Shown here: positions 1-6,603 of the stretch, piece by piece | Layout of the letters: every line of letters starts with the position of its first letter | Position numbering within the stretch: position 1 is the stretch's first letter | Notes under the pieces: generated by a model | What the model saw: the letters and a program-made list of their open reading frames with translations, nothing else | Databases searched by the model: none | Told to the model about the DNA's origin: nothing | Assembly (NCBI GenBank): GCA_016932965.1 | Contig: JAFGBW010000003.1 | Coordinates: forward strand, 1 to 20,545 | Origin: Candidatus Auribacterota bacterium | GTDB lineage: Bacteria > Auribacterota > JAFGBW01 | Direction: 5' to 3' | DNA length: 20,545 nucleotides | Translations under genes and position numbers: made by a program

Positions 1-122
1 CTTTCATGGTTTTCTGTTTTGCGGATGATCCTGTTCCTGAAAGCTGTGCTGTCTAAACAGGGGATCCTTACCAAAGGAACCGGCTGGGAATTCTGAATCA
101 GGCATTGTTCGAAAGCTGTCAT
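1..122 (-). CDS. HyfG/HycE-like hydrogenase large subunit, N-terminal fragment (partial)
   Basis: An ATG at 122-120 opens a frame that stays open to the window edge (40 full codons, beginning MTAFEQCLIQ). It starts 3 nt after the hyfF-like stop, and a GAGCAGG purine stretch in the end of hyfF could act as ribosome binding site. In Hyf/Hyc operons the gene after hyfF is hyfG, which fuses a NuoC-like domain to the NuoD-like [NiFe] large subunit. The visible 40 residues are too few for independent family proof, so the call rests mainly on position. The CxxC pairs that hold the Ni-Fe site lie off the window, so I cannot say whether this is a real hydrogenase or a hydrogenase-related (Ehr-type) complex. 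Confidence 0.6.
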   Translation of the reverse strand, partial: MTAFEQCLIQNSQPVPLVRIPCLDSTAFRNRIIRKTENHE

Positions 123-125
123 GGT

Positions 126-1607
126 TTAACCTGCTCTCAGCTGCTGGGTTATTTCTGTGATTGTATTTCTAAGGAAGTCCGGAAGATAAAATCCCAATAA
201 AAGAATCCAGCTTAAAAGCAGTAATGGAGGTAACACAGCGCAGATGAATTCCGAGAGAGAGGTGGTTTTGACTTCCAGGTGGCATCGCTCTCCCTGTGAC
301 ATGAATAGAATGGTTTTGGACATGCTGATGAAAATGACAGAAAGGAAAAAAAGAAAAAGGATCGTTTGCCACAGCAGTTGTTGCCTGAGTGCTTCTTGTA
401 AAATCATGAATTTGCTGAAAAAAGTTCCAAAAGGCGGCATGCCTGATATGGCAAAAAGTCCTGCCAGCCATAAAATTCCGGTGAGCGGTGAATGGTGAAG
501 GATTCCCTGTATTTTATTGATGGATTTTGTTTTATAGGCTGTGAGGATATTGCCGGAAATCAAAAAAAGTGCGGCTTTGACGAAGGAGTGGTTCAGCACA
601 TGGAAAATAGAGCCCCAGGCTCCCAGTCCGCCGAGCCCTATTCCGAAAATCAAAATTCCCATATGTTCTACGCTGGAATAGGCCAGCATTCTTTTGTAGT
701 TGTTCTGGCCGAGAATGAATATCGAGGAAAAGATCAGCGACAAGATTCCAAAAAGTCTGAAAAGATCCTGCGCAAATGAGGCAAGTCCTGCTGCTGAGGC
801 AATGGAATAAATGCGGAGGAGCGATAGGAAGGCGCAGTTGAGCAGGGCTCCTGACAAAAGGGCGGACACCGGGGACGGCGCTTCGCTGTGTGCGTCAGGA
901 AGCCAGGTGTGAAAAGGGGCCAGCCCCATTTTAGTTCCGTATCCCACCAGGAAAAAAATAAACGCTGTTTTCAGCCAGATTGTCTTGAAATGAATGGCAC
1001 GGCTGATCATACCAGGGAAAAGCAGGGAGGAGGCCGTCTGGCCAGTCTGACAGGCTGAAACGGATATAAAGATGTTTCCCAGAAGACCCAGCGCAATACC
1101 GACTGAACAGATGACCAGGTATTTCCATGTGGCTTCTAAAGAACGGCTGTTTTTATTGAAATAGATGAGAGGAGCAGTGGAAAGGGTGGTGGCTTCCATG
1201 GCCACCCAGAGAATACCAATATGCTGGCTCATGGTGACCAGGGACATGGATGAAAGAAAAAAATGCATGCATCCCAGAAACAGCTTTTCATTTTTTTTTG
1301 ATGAATCACCTTCCCTGTGATCCGGAAATGATGAATAGACCGATTCCTGCTGCAGGTATTTCAAAGAATATACCGAGGAGGCGAGAAATAAAAGGGAGGC
1401 GATGGAGAGGAAGAAAAGGCCGGTCTGATCGAGATGAATCCAGTTTCCGGTATTGGGCGGTTCAGGAATTATCCAGAGACTGAGAAGCACTCCGGCATGT
1501 CCCAGAGACAGGCAGACAAGCAGAATACGGTTGATGATTTTATTGGGGATGAAGCACGTCAGGGTGCCTGCAATCAGAGGGGATAGAATAAGGACTAAGG
1601 GGCGCAT
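126..1607 (-). CDS. hyfF: HyfF-like proton-translocating antiporter subunit of a group 4 (Hyf-type) complex
   Basis: This 493-residue polytopic membrane protein belongs to the NuoL/M/N (Mrp antiporter-like) family and probably moves protons or Na+ in a membrane-bound hydrogenase. Its signature segment is HTWLPDAHSEAPSPVSALLS (residues 233-252), which is the HyfF wording rather than the HyfB wording. The family's TM5 Glu (E138, in VAMEAT) and TM7 Lys (K226, in GTKMGLAPFH) are present. Hydrophobic segments span nearly the whole length, about 14 helices, with a hydrophilic loop near residues 92-108. Length fits HyfF of enteric bacteria. It starts 4 nt after the hyfE-like stop and ends 3 nt before the hyfG-like start, so the genes are likely translated together. 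Confidence 0.9.
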   Translation of the reverse strand: MRPLVLILSPLIAGTLTCFIPNKIINRILLVCLSLGHAGVLLSLWIIPEPPNTGNWIHLDQTGLFFLSIASLLFLASSVYSLKYLQQESVYSSFPDHREGDSSKKNEKLFLGCMHFFLSSMSLVTMSQHIGILWVAMEATTLSTAPLIYFNKNSRSLEATWKYLVICSVGIALGLLGNIFISVSACQTGQTASSLLFPGMISRAIHFKTIWLKTAFIFFLVGYGTKMGLAPFHTWLPDAHSEAPSPVSALLSGALLNCAFLSLLRIYSIASAAGLASFAQDLFRLFGILSLIFSSIFILGQNNYKRMLAYSSVEHMGILIFGIGLGGLGAWGSIFHVLNHSFVKAALFLISGNILTAYKTKSINKIQGILHHSPLTGILWLAGLFAISGMPPFGTFFSKFMILQEALRQQLLWQTILFLFFLSVIFISMSKTILFMSQGERCHLEVKTTSLSEFICAVLPPLLLLSWILLLGFYLPDFLRNTITEITQQLRAG

Positions 1608-1611
1608 CTGG

Positions 1612-2256
1612 TTATTCTTTCAATGAGGATAGTTTGTCAATGTCGATATGGTCGAATGCTCTGCTGATATGGAAAATCATGATGCCCATGATGAATACCC
1701 CGGCAAATATATCCAGCAGGATTCCCAGTTCTATGATAAAAGGCTGTTCGTGGACCAAGGTGATGCCCAAGGTATAAATACCGTTTTCCATGACCAGATA
1801 TCCGATCACCTGGCTGAGCGCTTTCCGGCGGCTGATGAGGATGAACAACCCAGTCATGATTGTGAAAAGGGAGGATGGAACCAAAAGCCGTGAGGTAAGC
1901 AGATACGGTATTTGAAGCCGGAAACCCAGCCATGCGGAAATGAATAAGAGCCCCATACCGAAAAGAATGGAAAAGGAATATCCGATAAAAGGCTCCACTT
2001 CATGTCTGACATCAGCTTTCCGCATGGCTTTTTCCAGATAATAAGGAAAAATCAGCCCCCTTAAAAGAATGCTGCCTACTGCAAGCAGAACAGAATCATA
2101 AGAAAAGGCCGGAATATGTATCAAAAACGGAAGGATTCCAAGGCTGAGTCCCTGGAGTGCCAGAATCCTGATGCATGTTTTCAGGCGGCTGATTCCTAAA
2201 AAGGCGAGGTTGGACAGGATGAGGAACATGAGCACAATATCAGCAATGGTTTTCAC
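1612..2256 (-). CDS. hyfE: HyfE-like hydrogenase membrane subunit
   Basis: A 214-residue, almost entirely hydrophobic protein with about 6-7 membrane helices. It matches the HyfE family, whose C-terminal half resembles NuoK. The conserved stretch SQVIGYLVMENGIY lies near residues 148-161, followed by a helix with an acidic pair (IELGILLDIF). HyfE is thought to be part of the membrane arm that links hydrogen metabolism to ion pumping. It overlaps the end of hyfC by 4 bp (ATGA type) and lies 4 nt upstream of hyfF. Family recognition is by motif and by operon position between HyfC- and HyfF-like genes. No substitution stands out. Confidence 0.85.
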   Translation of the reverse strand: MKTIADIVLMFLILSNLAFLGISRLKTCIRILALQGLSLGILPFLIHIPAFSYDSVLLAVGSILLRGLIFPYYLEKAMRKADVRHEVEPFIGYSFSILFGMGLLFISAWLGFRLQIPYLLTSRLLVPSSLFTIMTGLFILISRRKALSQVIGYLVMENGIYTLGITLVHEQPFIIELGILLDIFAGVFIMGIMIFHISRAFDHIDIDKLSSLKE

Positions 2257-3164
2257 AGTTCCTCTAATAGGATTAAAATGCCCAGGACCGAGAAAGAAAA
2301 CGCCGCTATGAGCAGCTGCGGAATATGGATGAGCTTGAGTCTTGCCATGACGGATTCAGTGATGCCTGTAAGGACGCCTATGAGAATCAGCCATCCGATA
2401 CAAAAAGCAAAATGGGTCAGGGGAGAAAGGGGGATTGCCGCGGCTAAAATCCCGGATAGGACAGAGCCGAAAATCCATAATTTAAGGGAGCCTGAATAAA
2501 GAAGAAACGCCAGGTCAGGCCCGCTATGGTCCAATATCATGACTTCATGAATCATGGTGAGTTCCAGGTGGGTGTTGGGGTCATCCACAGGGATGCGGGC
2601 GTTTTCCGCGAGGTAAATGATATAGATCGCGGTCAGGATAAGGAGGATCACAGGGATATGGTTGCCGAAAATCCAGGAATCAATGCCGGAAAAAACTCCT
2701 GTCAGGGAAGTTTGTCCGGTCATCTTGCATAACGCTGCCAGACTCACAAATAAGACAGGCTCGCAAAGCGTGGAAAATGCCGCTTCGCGGCTTGCGCCCA
2801 TTCCTTCGAAGCTGGAACCGGTATCCAATGCAGCAAGAATCATGAAGAACCTCACTAATCCCAGAAAATAAATCAAAACAACATAATCCCCGGGAAAAAA
2901 GAGGATGCTAGGCTGACCTCCCAAAGGGAGTAAAAATAAAACGATGATCATAGCAGCCAGAGAAATTACGGGTCCTGTTTTAAATAAGAAAGTCGTTGTC
3001 GTGCTGTAGACGGCACCTTTCCGGATCAATTTCAGGATATCATAATAGAGCTGGAATATAGAGGGGCCTTTTTTTCCGGAAAAAAAAGCTTTGGTTTTGT
3101 TGATCACGCCGGGTAGTAACGGCGCAAAAATCAGGGCAGATAATATGGCAAGAATCCCGTTCAT
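2253..3164 (-). CDS. hyfC: HyfC/HycD-like (NuoH family) hydrogenase membrane subunit
   Basis: A 303-residue NuoH/HycD-family protein with about 8 membrane helices. In these complexes it forms the joint between the peripheral hydrogenase module and the ion-pumping arm. Family marks visible are GPSIFQLYYDILKL (residues 33-46, the cytoplasmic loop after TM1), FEGMGASREAAF (119-130) and the acidic loop ENARIPVDDPNTHLELTMIH (187-206), which corresponds to the quinone-cavity loop of complex I. These are intact. It begins 1 nt after the hyfB stop and overlaps hyfE by 4 bp. The gene symbol follows the Hyf naming because HyfE and HyfF partners are present; HycD of formate hydrogenlyase is the close relative. 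Confidence 0.9.
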   Translation of the reverse strand: MNGILAILSALIFAPLLPGVINKTKAFFSGKKGPSIFQLYYDILKLIRKGAVYSTTTTFLFKTGPVISLAAMIIVLFLLPLGGQPSILFFPGDYVVLIYFLGLVRFFMILAALDTGSSFEGMGASREAAFSTLCEPVLFVSLAALCKMTGQTSLTGVFSGIDSWIFGNHIPVILLILTAIYIIYLAENARIPVDDPNTHLELTMIHEVMILDHSGPDLAFLLYSGSLKLWIFGSVLSGILAAAIPLSPLTHFAFCIGWLILIGVLTGITESVMARLKLIHIPQLLIAAFSFSVLGILILLEEL

Positions 3165-3165
3165 A

Positions 3166-5151
3166 TCATTTCACTTTCCATATCAGGAGGAGGCAAAGAA
3201 CCAGGGCAATATAAAGAACATACATTTGCAGCATCCCGTGCTGGAATCCCTTGAACACCCGGGTTATTTTAACGAATTTAGAAAATACCGGCTGGTAAAA
3301 GAAACGGTTGAAAATATCGTTATAGTGGGTTGAGAAAGAGGCTTCCTTAGGGAAATAACTTTCAGGTATCGCATGAGTTTTTTGTATCCGCAGGATGAAT
3401 TGAAATAATTTTTTTAAAGGGTCTGAGAAGGAAGAGGCCGTGTACTGCATACGGGAAGAGGGGAATAAGAACCCGCATCCCCATGTTTCCTTATATGGAG
3501 CGGGCTGTCTGGAAAGAAGGAAACGGCGGAGAAGAATGACCAGGAATAGGACAACTAAAAATACAGTACAACTGAGACTGAGCATGTTCAGACTTTCATA
3601 AATAAAATGCCAGTCAGATATGGAAGATAAAGAGGAACCGGTTATATAGAGGATAGGCCTGCTGAGTGTTTTAAAAACTGCGGGTGCAAACAGGCCGATA
3701 AGAACGCAAAAAAGCGAAAGGAGAATCATAGGAGAAGTCATCCATGATGGGGATTCTTTGACCGGTTCAGCAAAATGTGTGCGTGATTCACCTAAGAACA
3801 TGATGCCAAAGACTTTGGTGAAACAGGTGAGAGCCAGACCTCCTATGAGGGCAAGGGATAATATCGTGGCGAGAAAAATCATGATAAAAGCAGGGCTCAA
3901 AGATGCCATGCCAGTAAAGGAAGCCAGATAAATCAGGAATTCGCTGACAAATCCATTCAAAGGCGGCAGGCCTGAAATGGCTATGGAACCGATAAGAAAG
4001 GTCCATCCGGTAACAGGCATTTTTTTCATGAGTCCTCCGGAATGGTCTATATCCAAAGAATGGGTTTGGCAATATACCGAACCTGCTCCAAGGAAAAGCA
4101 GGCTTTTAAAGACCGCATGATTGAAAATATGTAAAAGTGAGCCGCCTATTCCAAGGCTGGCGATCAGGATGTTTTTTTCGGATAAGCCGATAAGTCCTGT
4201 ACCCAATCCTAATGTAATGATGCCGATATTTTCAACGCTGTGATAGGCTAGAAGTTTTTTTAAATCATGTTCTGCCAGGGCAAAGAGAACTCCCAATATT
4301 CCTGAAACAGAGCCTATGATGATCAAGAACCATCCCCACCAAACAGGAGGATTCCCTAAAATCACGAGCGTTTTCATGATGCCGTATATTCCTGTTTTGA
4401 TCATGATGCCTGATAAAACGGCAGAGACCGGACTGGGTGCTGCCGGATGAGCTTCAGGAAGCCATATATGGAAAGGGATCATGCCTGCTTTGATGCCAAA
4501 GCCGATCCAGGAAAAAATAAAAAGACAATTTAAAATTATTTTTGAAACGTTTGAATCGGTTAGAGGAGATAAGTTGAAGTCCGGATTGATCTGATTGAGT
4601 AAAATAAAAAATACAAGGAGAAAACAGGTGCCGAAATGCGTCGCTATCAGATAAATCCAGCCTGCTTTTTTTGTTTGTTCTTTTTCATGCTGGAAACTGA
4701 TCAGGAAATACGAGGCTATTGTCATGATTTCCCATGCAAAGAGAAAGACAATGCCATTCGCCGCAAGAAAGACCAGGATCATGCTCGCGATCAGAATTTG
4801 ATAAAAAAACCAGTATGCACCGACGGATTTGTCTTCTTTGAATCCATGAAGATAGGAGTAGCTGTATAAAGCGGAGCAGAAGGCAAGAATATAAGTCGGT
4901 AAAATAAAAAATGCTGAAAGAGGATTCAATTCGATCATGAGCCTACCTAAAGGAATCGGATACGGCAGGGAGTACATATCAGCTGTGCCTGAGAAGATAC
5001 AACGGATAACCGGAATGATGCCGAATCCTGCGGCTAAAAGAATTCCTGACACAGCAAAGGCGGTTGAGAGAGAACGATTTCTTGCAGCAAACAGAGAAGC
5101 AAGACCGCTGACAAAAAGAAGAACCAGGCTGAAGAGAAGATATTCCATCAA
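3166..5151 (-). CDS. hyfB: HyfB-like proton-translocating antiporter subunit
   Basis: A 661-residue NuoL-like antiporter subunit, the size expected for HyfB. The segment PFHIWLPEAHPAAPSPVSA (residues 226-244) is typical of HyfB/HycC. E141 (in FAWEIM) and K221 (in KAGMIPFH) fit the conserved TM5 Glu and TM7 Lys of the proton path. The C-terminal region (about 575-661) contains an ETWGCGF...RMQYTASSF block that is characteristic of this family before a final membrane helix. It probably pumps H+ or Na+ in step with electron transfer. It overlaps the stop of the upstream HTH-EIIA gene by 4 bp (ATGA), which strongly suggests that regulator and complex are co-expressed. Confidence 0.9.
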   Translation of the reverse strand: MMEYLLFSLVLLFVSGLASLFAARNRSLSTAFAVSGILLAAGFGIIPVIRCIFSGTADMYSLPYPIPLGRLMIELNPLSAFFILPTYILAFCSALYSYSYLHGFKEDKSVGAYWFFYQILIASMILVFLAANGIVFLFAWEIMTIASYFLISFQHEKEQTKKAGWIYLIATHFGTCFLLVFFILLNQINPDFNLSPLTDSNVSKIILNCLFIFSWIGFGIKAGMIPFHIWLPEAHPAAPSPVSAVLSGIMIKTGIYGIMKTLVILGNPPVWWGWFLIIIGSVSGILGVLFALAEHDLKKLLAYHSVENIGIITLGLGTGLIGLSEKNILIASLGIGGSLLHIFNHAVFKSLLFLGAGSVYCQTHSLDIDHSGGLMKKMPVTGWTFLIGSIAISGLPPLNGFVSEFLIYLASFTGMASLSPAFIMIFLATILSLALIGGLALTCFTKVFGIMFLGESRTHFAEPVKESPSWMTSPMILLSLFCVLIGLFAPAVFKTLSRPILYITGSSLSSISDWHFIYESLNMLSLSCTVFLVVLFLVILLRRFLLSRQPAPYKETWGCGFLFPSSRMQYTASSFSDPLKKLFQFILRIQKTHAIPESYFPKEASFSTHYNDIFNRFFYQPVFSKFVKITRVFKGFQHGMLQMYVLYIALVLCLLLIWKVK

Positions 5152-5861
5152 GAAATTCTGGTATTGGTTGCAGGAGAGCCAGGAACGTCGGGTAACGAAG
5201 ACTCGATATAGTCCAGCTCCCTCAAGATATGTTCCCGGGAATCCTGTTTGGAAAGAAGACGGGAGAATTTATCATTTTTAATGCAGAAAGCCAATTTTGA
5301 GAGAAGCGTCAGATGGGATTGGATGGTTGGCGTGATCAGAGTGAAGACCGTATGAACGGGTTTGCCGTCCAGGGCGCCGAAATCAACCGGATTTTCCAAA
5401 AAACAGAGTGAAATCATAGGCTTGGGAACAAACAGGACAATTGGATTTCTGGCGTGAGGGATGGCAATTCCGTCTCCAATGGCCGTGGGTGCCATTTTTT
5501 CTCTGGCCAGTAATAGGGTCAATAAAAGGTCTTTGTCCGTATCATCGGGAAGCCGCATGATTTTGATGATGGATTTAAGGACTTCTTCTGTTGTTTTTCC
5601 GTTGATCCGGTAAAAGATGCCCCCGTTTTCCAGGGCTTCTTTCAGACTGGGAACCGGTATGGACGCATTCTCCTTATCGTTGAGCACTTCGCTTGAAATA
5701 TTGACCCTGCGGGAGGTGGCCCATTCGAATATTTCCGATCTGTTGAATCTGAACTGATCATGAAGTTTGTAAGCGGGCATTTGCCTGTTCTGAATCCAGC
5801 GGTAAATGGTTTTTTCAGATACATTGAACAGCTCCGCAACATCTCTAACATTTAATTGCAT
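5148..5861 (-). CDS. HTH (excisionase/MerR-like) - PTS EIIA-Ntr/Fru fusion regulator
   Basis: A 237-residue protein with two domains. Residues 1-50 are an HTH_17/AlpA-type DNA-binding domain (VRDVAELFNVSEKTIYRWIQ, then a wing with FRFNRSEIFEW). Residues about 71-220 are a PTS EIIA domain of the PtsN/FruA type, with the phosphorylatable His in GIAIPHARNP (H136). A serine- and acid-rich linker (about 52-70) joins them. EIIA domains take phosphate from HPr or NPr, so the fusion could couple PTS phosphorylation state to transcription. No EI, HPr or EIIBC gene is visible nearby. It is the first gene of the hydrogenase operon, overlapping hyfB by 4 bp, and an AGGGC purine run precedes its ATG. Autoregulation through the upstream GACA boxes is an inference. 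Confidence 0.85.
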   Translation of the reverse strand: MQLNVRDVAELFNVSEKTIYRWIQNRQMPAYKLHDQFRFNRSEIFEWATSRRVNISSEVLNDKENASIPVPSLKEALENGGIFYRINGKTTEEVLKSIIKIMRLPDDTDKDLLLTLLLAREKMAPTAIGDGIAIPHARNPIVLFVPKPMISLCFLENPVDFGALDGKPVHTVFTLITPTIQSHLTLLSKLAFCIKNDKFSRLLSKQDSREHILRELDYIESSLPDVPGSPATNTRIS

Positions 5862-5884
5862 GAAAAGCCCTATATTTTCTTAAA

Positions 5885-5934
5885 TTTATACTAATTTTGA
5901 CAATAATGGACATACTTTAGACAAATAAGGACAT
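5885..5934 (-). promoter_or_regulatory. Candidate promoter and operator of the hydrogenase operon
   Basis: Reading the minus strand, TATAAA at 5890-5885 is a reasonable -10 box about 25 nt before the HTH-EIIA start codon. Just upstream are two 19-bp direct repeats, TTTTGACAATAATGGACAT (5895-5913) and TTTAGACAAATAAGGACAT (5916-5934), as written on the plus strand. Each contains two GACA boxes, so boxes start at 5899, 5909, 5920 and 5930, spaced 10, 11 and 10 bp. They cover roughly -20 to -55, including the position of a -35 element, which itself matches the consensus poorly. The repeat is plain in the sequence; its recognition by the adjacent HTH protein is inference. Confidence 0.5.
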
Positions 5935-5969
5935 TTAATAAAGAAAAATTTTTAAAAAAATGATTAAAT

Positions 5970-6089
5970 AAGACCTCTGCATAATCCGTATAATCATTAC
6001 TTTTGTCATTCCCGCGAAAGCGGGAATCCAGGATTTTCAACGATTCTGGATCCCCACTTTCGCGGGGATGACAGTCATGCAGAGGTCTT
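5970..6089. mobile_element. MITE-like 120-bp inverted-repeat element
   Basis: The ends are perfect 13-bp inverted repeats, AAGACCTCTGCAT (5970-5982) and its complement (6077-6089). They are flanked by an identical TAAAT on each side (5965-5969 and 6090-6094), consistent with a 5-bp target duplication, although the surroundings are AT-rich. Inside lies a 68-bp imperfect palindrome (6005-6072, GTCAT...ATGAC), each arm carrying a smaller CCCGCG/CGCGGG hairpin. There is no coding capacity, so this is a non-autonomous element that would need a transposase elsewhere. The inner CCCGCGAAAGCGGG repeat type is, from memory, widespread in intergenic DNA of several proteobacterial and related genomes. 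Confidence 0.75.
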
Positions 6090-6094
6090 TAAAT

Positions 6095-6589
6095 TAATAA
6101 ATAATGAAATCAGGAATGAGAATAATGATCTGCACCTGTTGTTTAATTTTTCGATCTGAAGGGATTCAAGCTCCATTATTGTTATTAAGACAAGAATCAA
6201 GAATTGATTAGGAAGAGGTTGAGAATCCTCCGGGACAGTGACAGTATAAATATATTTTTTTGAGATCGTATCGTAATAGCAACAGTGTCATTCGAACGAA
6301 TGGAAGACATTTTGGTTGGTTGATTTGCAATAAGGCGGGATTTTTCACTTATACCCGAAAAGAATATTAGAGTATTTTTCATGATTATTTGGCAGTCTCC
6401 AGTTTCGATGATGATATTTAGTTTATATCGACTTGAGTGGAATTCATTGTTATCATAAGACTGAAAGTAGTTATATTTGATCCACAATTTTAGTTCACTT
6501 TCATTGAAAATAATATTATCAGATTTCAGGTTCTATTGACAAATTAAGATGCATCAGGTAATGAGACAAAAAAATAAAACCCACTATCA
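6095..6589. other. AT-rich intergenic spacer with no convincing gene
   Basis: About 500 bases between the MITE-like element and the ribosome binding site of the ROK-like gene. Short minus-strand frames here have no recognisable motif, good start context or codon pattern. A near-palindrome CATTCGAACGAATG lies at 6289-6302. TTGACA at 6536-6541 is a perfect -35 hexamer on the plus strand, but the hexamer 17 bp downstream (TAATGA) is a poor -10, so a promoter for the next gene is only possible. I see no tRNA, riboswitch or terminator that I would defend. Confidence 0.5.
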
Positions 6590-6603
6590 AGAGGATTATT
6601 GTT

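Noticed and set aside
6005-6072. Large palindrome considered as a terminator or CRISPR-like repeat
   Set aside because: It is a single copy, has no U-tract after it, and is bounded by terminal inverted repeats with an apparent target duplication, so a MITE-like element explains it better.
6197-6487. Minus-strand open frame of 96 codons in the AT-rich spacer
   Set aside because: No ribosome binding site, no recognisable motif, and composition consistent with chance in AT-rich DNA.
6536-6564. TTGACA as promoter of the ROK-like gene
   Set aside because: The -35 hexamer is perfect, but the hexamer at the right distance (TAATGA) is poor, so I did not list it as a separate feature.
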